From Blautia pseudococcoides (GTDB taxonomy: Bacteria > Bacillota > Clostridia > Lachnospirales > Lachnospiraceae): a stretch of DNA of 64,000 nucleotides. The translations under genes were made by a program, and so were the position numbers. Under the pieces are notes generated by a model, which worked only from the letters and a program-made list of their open reading frames with translations, had not been told where the DNA came from and made no database searches. Where the stretch lies: positions 3,017,001-3,081,000 of the forward strand of contig NZ_CP015405.2 in assembly GCF_001689125.2 (NCBI RefSeq), given 5' to 3'. Shown here piece by piece: positions 60,928 to 64,000 of the stretch. Position 1 is the stretch's first letter; each line of letters opens with the position of its first letter.

Positions 60928-61140
60928 TCATAGCCCTGACCACCGGAGAAAGGATGCGGGGGATTTGCCTGTGACCCGTTTGAAGACAGTGCTGAAATAA
61001 TTCCTGTCACAGAATCCAAGACGCTTTGCCGTCTCATTGATCCCTGTTCCGCTTTCCAGCATTTCCATAGCATGTCGGATTTTCATCTGTGTAAAATATG
61101 TCATGATCCCAATCCCGTTTTTTTCTCCTTAAACCTCCTG
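60928..61140 (-). pseudogene. AraC-family regulator remnant (C-terminal HTH only)
   Basis: The frame ATGACATATTTTACACAG (61104) reads MTYFTQMKIRHAMEMLESG...NETAKRLGFCDRNYFSTVFKRVTGKSPASFLRW to TGA at 60930-60928, the second half of an AraC HTH domain. Upstream, a run of seven A (near 61123) breaks the frame from GIGI backwards, and the ligand domain and first HTH are missing. It lies just upstream of the deleted Gfo/Idh gene, as in intact sugar loci, so both are decayed parts of one locus. Confidence 0.78.
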
Positions 61141-61316
61141 ATATTGTAAGAGGTAAAACTGGTATATAAAATTATTTTAACTTTTTTTGTTTCTTTTGTA
61201 TAGGACGTTTGTTTCCGGTCATACTATAAGTAGTCCACGGAGGGAAGGCACAAAGATGTGACGCTCTTCGAGGATTACAAAAGAAAAAGTAGAAATACTT
61301 ATCCTCCCCTTTGAAG
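61141..61316 (+). ncRNA. Possible small RNA or leader ending at a strong terminator
   Basis: Between a possible promoter (TTGTAT...CTATAAG, about 61195-61228) and the terminator at 61317-61356 lie about 90-130 transcribed bases with short pairings (CTCTTCGAGG, AGTAGAAATACTT) and a GGAGGG followed by only a one-codon ATG TGA frame. No protein gene. Not matched to any RNA family I know. Confidence 0.3.
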
Positions 61317-61356
61317 CCTCTGTAACCGGAAGAAGCCCACCGGTTACAGGGGTTTT
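61317..61356 (+). terminator. Intrinsic terminator
   Basis: CCTCTGTAACCGG / CCGGTTACAGGGG 12-bp stem with about 10-base loop then TTTT. A second pair AATGTGA/TCACATT follows at about 61360-61396. Confidence 0.75.
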
Positions 61357-61396
61357 ACATAATGTGAAGTGCTGAAGCGGGCCTGTCACATTAAGC

Positions 61397-62062
61397 TGAA
61401 TGTTTCTTTACAGAAGACTAATCTATTTGATTAACTGCTCGACAAACTGAAAGTTATCAAACTCTTTGCATAACAAGAAGTTGTACTTTACCATTGATAA
61501 TTACTTCTTTTTTTACAAATCCAAATTGAAACATGGACACTATGACAACTTCTTTGACAGTGAGGAAGAATGGTATCATTCAATCGTGGTAAATTCGTGG
61601 TAAAATGAGTGTTTTGTTATACTTCAAAATGCTTGAAAGTATAGCATTTATGCGGATAATCGAAAAATTTTCCGCCAATTCACGGATATCAATCCCGCCC
61701 CGGCCAGCGCCAGGATATATGGCACAGCATCCTGCCAGAGGGTATCCCCTGTCTACATCGCCACCGCACGTTCCGGCTCTTCCGCCGCGCCGTCTTGAAC
61801 ATCCATTTCGCTTTACAGTCATTGAGAGTATAACGGCTGCTCCTTTCCCTCCTCCACATAGGACTCTGTCTGCCGGATCAGTGAAAGGGCCTTTCTTTTT
61901 ACAGCGGCCCACTTTGGCAGTCTTCCAGTTTCTTTCTCATGACTGTCCATGTATCTCCTGTCCCTGTCTTTATACAGTGGTCTCTTTTCCTGTAACTTAT
62001 CCCCACCAATGATCCTCTATAAAACACAAAAAGAGATGTATCCACATCTCTGCAAATACATC
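61397..62062. other. Degenerate noncoding region
   Basis: No supported gene. It holds remnants only: on the minus strand a 26-codon frame MFQFGFVKKEVIINGKV... (ends near 61450) and a stop-rich frame with PYILALAGAGLISVNWRK. A TCGTGGTAAAT direct repeat lies at about 61583-61603 and an AAATGCT/AGCATTT pair at about 61627-61649. Probably eroded genes. Confidence 0.45.
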
Positions 62063-62458
62063 TCACACAACGATCTCATATTTCGCCCCGCGGGCTCGTC
62101 TCTCACATCCTGTTTTCTCCAGACCTGTGATACTTTCTTTTTCTCTTATTTTCCTGTAGGTCATTTCCAATAAATGCACCAGTTCTTTTAAAGATTTCAG
62201 TTTATAGTGTGGATAAGTCACCAGGCCGAAGAGATAATCCAGCATCTCTTTCACATCTTTGCTCTCTTTATAGACGGCCCCCTCCAGATCAAAAAGCCGG
62301 TATTTCCCCCAGCTATCAAAAACCGCCTTGCAGATTAACAGGTTCATTCCCATGGGCGGATTGGGCAGTTGTCCCCCATTGTATAAACGGACAGTTAATA
62401 CGATACTAACATTCTGATGATTCCCCATCAACGGAATATCCTCTATAATAGGTTCCAT
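62063..62458 (-). CDS. Hypothetical protein
   Basis: 131 residues from ATG 62458 (MEPIIEDIPLMGNHQNVSIVLTVRLYNGG); no clear ribosome site precedes it. A hydrophobic centre (GMNLLICKAVFDSWGKYRLFDLEGAVYKES) and helical C terminus (KSLKELVHLLEMTYRKIREKESI) look protein-like, and the region GKYRLFDLEG suggests a beta strand pair. I recognise no family. It is divergent from the cupin gene. Could be a real small gene or an eroded one. Confidence 0.4.
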   Translation of the reverse strand: MEPIIEDIPLMGNHQNVSIVLTVRLYNGGQLPNPPMGMNLLICKAVFDSWGKYRLFDLEGAVYKESKDVKEMLDYLFGLVTYPHYKLKSLKELVHLLEMTYRKIREKESITGLEKTGCERRARGAKYEIVV

Positions 62459-62550
62459 AATCAAAAGTATACCCAGATTTCAGGCGCATCGGAGCACCGC
62501 TTAAACGCACTGTACCCAAATAAAAATACGATATCATAAGGAGGATGATC

Positions 62551-62952
62551 ATGGATCAAATTGAATTTAACCCCCTCTTTCCCATCGGAGGAAAAAATGA
62601 TGCGTTTGCCCAATATTTTACAGGGCAAAGCTATTTGAAAATGCTGACAACAGAACGCCTCTCCATCGGTAATGTTACATTTGAGCCCGGCTGCCGTAAC
62701 AACTGGCACATCCATCACAAAGGCGGACAGATCCTGCTCTGTACAGATGGCAGAGGTTATTATCAGGAATGGGGTAAACCCGCAAAGGAACTGCATCCCG
62801 GCGATGTGGTCAATATTCCGCCGGAAGTGAAACACTGGCATGGGGCAGCACCTGACTGCTGGTTCACCCATCTTGCCGTTGAGATTCCCGCAAAAGGTGC
62901 TTTCAACGAATGGCTGGAACCGGTGTCACATGAGGAATATGCGCAGCTGTAA
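62551..62952 (+). CDS. Cupin domain protein
   Basis: The 133-residue single-domain cupin. Cupin motif 1 is CRNNWHIHHKGGQILLCTDGRGYYQEWGKPAKELHPGD with the metal His residues, and motif 2 is PPEVKHWHGAAPDCWFTHLAVEIP. Very similar cupins stand next to carboxymuconolactone decarboxylase genes across Firmicutes. Start at ATG 62551 because GGAGG is six bases upstream. It ends 49 bases before the next gene and is in one operon with it. Confidence 0.9.
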   Translation: MDQIEFNPLFPIGGKNDAFAQYFTGQSYLKMLTTERLSIGNVTFEPGCRNNWHIHHKGGQILLCTDGRGYYQEWGKPAKELHPGDVVNIPPEVKHWHGAAPDCWFTHLAVEIPAKGAFNEWLEPVSHEEYAQL

Positions 62953-63001
62953 GTTCTATAGACACGCACCGCTGCCATTATCATAAAAGGAGGATAATAC
63001 A

Positions 63002-63751
63002 TTGAATAGGATCCAGCAATGTGAAGAAAAATTTATGGAATTATTCGGCACTACACCTGTGAAAAATGAAGGTACTGACCCGGAGTTTATGAGAATACTG
63101 CAGCGCTTCATTTTCGGAGAGGTCTGTTACACAGGTAAATTGGACAACCGTACAAGAGAACTGATCACTATTACAGTCCTGGCAGTAAATCAAACGCTCC
63201 CTCAGTTAAAATCCCATGTAAAAGCCGGTCTGCATGTGGGCTGCACACCGGTTGAAATCCGGGAGGTTATCTATCAGTGTGCACCGTTCATTGGTTTTCC
63301 AAAGACCCTGAACGCAATAGCCGCCATGAATGAAGTTTATACGGCGCAAAATATACCGCTCCCCCTCGAAAACCAGGAAACAATACAGGATAAGGAACGG
63401 TATCAGGCCGGGCTTGCAGTTCAGGAACCTCTTTACGGCTCGGAAATCCGTGAAAAATATTCCTATCTGCCGGATGAATACGCTGAGGCTGTTCCCAGGT
63501 TCCTGACTGAATTCTGCTTTGGTGACTTTTACACCAGAAAAGGCCTTAATGAAAAAGAACGGGAATTATTTATTTTTGTCCTGCTCTCAGCACTGGGGGG
63601 TGCTGACCTGCAGGTTTACAGCCATGCTGCGGGGGCCTTGAAATCCGGCAGCACCAGTGAGGACCTTCTCGCGGCTCTGCTCCACGCCATGCCGTATATG
63701 GGATTCCCCAGAATGCTCAATGCACTGAACAGTATCAGACCTCTTTTATAA
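63002..63751 (+). CDS. Carboxymuconolactone decarboxylase family protein (two AhpD-like domains)
   Basis: The 249-residue protein has two CMD repeats: LDNRTRELITITVLAVNQTLPQLKSHVKAGLHVGCTPVEIREVIYQCAPFIGFPKTLNA and LNEKERELFIFVLLSALGGADLQVYSHAAGALKSGSTSEDLLAALLHAMPYMGFPRMLNAL. The CxxC pair of AhpD peroxidases is absent, so a decarboxylase-like or unknown role is more likely than peroxidase. It starts with TTG at 63002 behind GGAGGATAATACA, an uncommon start codon. The cupin partner suggests a two-subunit or sequential activity. Confidence 0.88.
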   Translation: MNRIQQCEEKFMELFGTTPVKNEGTDPEFMRILQRFIFGEVCYTGKLDNRTRELITITVLAVNQTLPQLKSHVKAGLHVGCTPVEIREVIYQCAPFIGFPKTLNAIAAMNEVYTAQNIPLPLENQETIQDKERYQAGLAVQEPLYGSEIREKYSYLPDEYAEAVPRFLTEFCFGDFYTRKGLNEKERELFIFVLLSALGGADLQVYSHAAGALKSGSTSEDLLAALLHAMPYMGFPRMLNALNSIRPLL

Positions 63752-63894
63752 TGGATGATATAGTTTTCCGGAACCGAAGGTTACGATTCAGCCTTCCGGC
63801 TTCATAGCAGCAAAAGCATGCACACAGACTGCACAAACCGCAGTCTGGCGCGGGACAGTGGAAGGCGGAAGAAAAGTCTTTTCCGTAACAGATA

Positions 63895-63924
63895 TTGACT
63901 CCCTCCGGCACTGTATAGTATACT
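63895..63924 (+). promoter_or_regulatory. Promoter with 18-bp spacer before the next gene
   Basis: TTGACT (63895-63900), 18 bases (CCCTCCGGCACTGTATAG), TATACT (63919-63924), about 70 bases before the start codon at 63996. A longer than optimal spacer containing CCTCCGG can indicate MerR-type control, but the spacer is only slightly long and lacks a clear dyad. Confidence 0.5.
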
Positions 63925-63995
63925 GGCTGCATATACCGGACTCTGAGTCATCAGGCAGCTACCGGATTCCGTATAAGTATGAAAGCAGGAGGAAG

Positions 63996-64000
63996 ATGGA
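63996..64000 (+). CDS. First codon of a gene cut by the window edge
   Basis: ATG GA at 63996-64000 with AGGAGG immediately upstream (about 63987-63992) and a promoter at 63895. Product unknown. Confidence 0.55.

Noticed and set aside
61580..61912. 110-codon minus-strand Gly/Arg-rich frame
   Set aside because: Composition is typical of a chance frame in GC-rich eroded sequence; no ribosome site or domain.
62461..62871. Minus-strand frame opposite the cupin gene
   Set aside because: The plus-strand cupin has complete motifs and a ribosome site; the other frame is a shadow.
63735..63932. 65-codon minus-strand Cys-rich frame near the right edge
   Set aside because: It crosses the promoter of the next plus-strand gene and lacks a start signal; the Cys content comes from a local GCA-rich repeat.
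1..64000. tRNA, rRNA or tmRNA genes
   Set aside because: Intergenic regions were read for cloverleaf T-loop (GGTTCGAATCC-like) and CCA-type ends and for conserved rRNA strings; none was found. A covariance search was not possible.

Overview
The window looks like a gut Lachnospiraceae chromosome (Blautia-like). This rests on gene content rather than a search: a T-box thrS, an infC-rpmI-rplT operon with an attenuator leader, YerC, DUF1836, DUF4364, DUF1540 and DUF4867 proteins, strong AGGAGG ribosome sites and consensus sigma-A promoters. No rRNA, tRNA or CRISPR array was seen.

Region 1 (1 to about 17.9 kb) is the inner part of a tailed-phage prophage, almost entirely on the minus strand. Read in the direction of transcription it runs: small early genes, DUF2800 nuclease-like protein, DUF2815 protein, family A DNA polymerase, VapE-type primase/helicase, VRR-NUC nuclease, SNF2-type helicase, ArpU-like late regulator, HNH nuclease, a SymE toxin pair (opposite strand), zinc-finger protein, ParB-methylase, C5 methylase, portal, ClpP-like protease and HK97 capsid (cut by the window edge). 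It is decaying. A truncated IS3 element sits where the large terminase should be, and the methylase has lost its 3' end. The helicase and a small early gene each carry an in-frame amber codon. No integrase or repressor lies in the window.

Region 2 (17.9-22.4 kb) is an AT-rich defence island: an HrgA-like HTH protein, a probable PD-(D/E)XK restriction endonuclease, a complete C5 DNA methyltransferase and a Vsr mismatch nuclease. It lies between the phage genes and the 3' end of rlmD, so either the prophage carries it or it replaced the lysogeny module.

Region 3 (22.6-45.4 kb) is chromosomal: rlmD, pcrA, a DUF1836 regulator, and an XRE-AbrB regulator with an ABC exporter. Next comes a compact operon of a cupin-like protein, two flavin split-barrel/ferredoxin fusions, an APC permease and a TetR regulator. 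That operon is driven by a perfect TTGACA-17-TATAAT promoter whose spacer is an operator palindrome. Then come YerC, a PHP phosphoesterase, a sugar cluster (DUF4867, fucose/arabinose-isomerase-like, xylB), a shortened solute-binding lipoprotein, a radical SAM protein, DUF4364, rarA, a polysaccharide deacetylase and a LysE exporter.

Region 4 (45.5-64 kb) opens with the most unusual gene in the window: a TRAP large permease fused at its C terminus to two tandem DctP solute-binding domains, with a separate DctQ gene upstream. It continues with rplT-rpmI-infC (AUU start), an NSS transporter, a DUF1540 protein, T-box-thrS with a 162-bp fold-back element in its leader, a SWIM/SNF2 helicase, YdcF and SEC-C proteins. 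A small gene graveyard follows (an internally deleted Gfo/Idh oxidoreductase, an AraC remnant, a possible small RNA). The window ends with a cupin and carboxymuconolactone-decarboxylase pair and the first bases of another gene.
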